From Solibacillus isronensis (GTDB lineage: Bacteria; Bacillota; Bacilli; Bacillales_A; Planococcaceae): a stretch of 64,000 nt of DNA. Under the pieces are notes generated by a model. It saw only the letters and a program-made list of their open reading frames with translations. It was not told the origin of the DNA and did not search any database. Shown in pieces: positions 63,821 through 64,000 of this stretch. Location: the NCBI RefSeq assembly GCF_900168685.1, contig NZ_FVZN01000014.1:1612001-1676000 (forward strand). The letters run 5' to 3'. The translations under genes and the position numbers were made by a program. Within the stretch, counting starts at the first letter, position 1. Every line of letters starts with the position of its first letter.

Positions 63821-64000
63821 ATGTGGGAACGGAAAATGATTGAAACAACGAGAGGTACTTTTGAATATTTTACCTGTGGGAACGGAGAACCACTTGCCAT
63901 TACCCATTTTTATAGCGCTTTTAACGAGAAAGGAAATTGGTTTGCCAATCCATTTACTAAGCATTATCAAGTATTTTTGATCAATGTCAGAGGTGCAGGT
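63821..64000 (+). CDS. Alpha/beta hydrolase, N-terminal part (continues beyond window)
   Basis: 60 codons of an open frame from an ATG at 63821, AAGGAGTGCTATGT upstream. MIETTRGTFEYFTCGNGEPLAITH and KHYQVFLINVRGAG match the start of an alpha/beta-fold hydrolase: the oxyanion strand HFYSAFN replaces HGF, and VRGAG precedes the nucleophile region. The catalytic Ser would lie beyond the right edge. Confidence 0.75.
   Translation, partial: MWERKMIETTRGTFEYFTCGNGEPLAITHFYSAFNEKGNWFANPFTKHYQVFLINVRGAG

Overview
The window is AT-rich chromosomal DNA from an endospore-forming member of the Bacillales. Direct signs of sporulation are a GerA-type germinant receptor operon, an alpha/beta-type SASP, a SpoIIP-domain protein and strong AGGAGG ribosome binding sites with frequent TTG/GTG starts. 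Protein content (short CstA-family protein, Asn-rich small proteins, DUF6944-like hydrophobic repeat protein, glpD-glpP-glpF-glpK) suggests the Lysinibacillus/Solibacillus (Planococcaceae) side of the order; that placement is an inference. I saw no rRNA, convincing tRNA, CRISPR array or intact prophage.

Layout. 0-6 kb: 3'-truncated Spo0B-fold sensor kinase, an ECF sigma factor paired with a membrane SpoIIP-domain protein, a DMT exporter divergent from a LysR regulator, and a STAS protein. 6.5-10 kb: intracellular subtilisin IspA, UV endonuclease UvsE and a polysaccharide deacetylase. 10.4-14.5 kb: gerA-gerB-gerC-gerD type operon with overlapping genes. 14.7-21.5 kb: small genes, a phage-type replication protein with a palindrome upstream, a KatX-like catalase and a luciferase-like oxidoreductase. 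21.6-31 kb: LysE exporter, amino acid permease, aldehyde dehydrogenase, CstA-family transporter, small stress or spore genes and a SASP. 31-40 kb: second ECF sigma/anti-sigma operon, PAS-GGDEF-EAL protein, acyl-CoA ligase, LysM-CAP protein, SLH protein and an unexplained structured region. 40-45 kb: glycerol catabolism (glpD, glpP, glpF, glpK), with terminator leaders before glpD and glpF as expected for GlpP antitermination. 45-52 kb: NUDIX and small-protein genes, a 5'-truncated phzF-like gene, an IS3-family (IS150 group) element with a 3-bp target duplication, and short genes separated by a repeated intergenic element. 52-57 kb: hydrophobic repeat protein, YusW-like lipoprotein, cupin protein and an NCS2 purine permease behind a guanine riboswitch. 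57-64 kb: third ECF sigma factor, paired with a degenerate LCP-domain protein, a second polysaccharide deacetylase, a kinase gene broken by one stop codon, and assorted small genes up to the start of an alpha/beta hydrolase.

Themes. Three ECF sigma genes each precede a membrane partner and each has a similar candidate ECF promoter (TGnAAC or TGAACC, 17-nt spacer, CG-box). Two of the partners carry cell-wall-type extracellular domains (SpoIIP and LCP), which suggests envelope-stress circuits. Glycerol uptake, acyl-CoA, aldehyde and CstA genes point to catabolism of lipid- or amino-acid-derived carbon. Several intergenic regions carry palindromic repeats.
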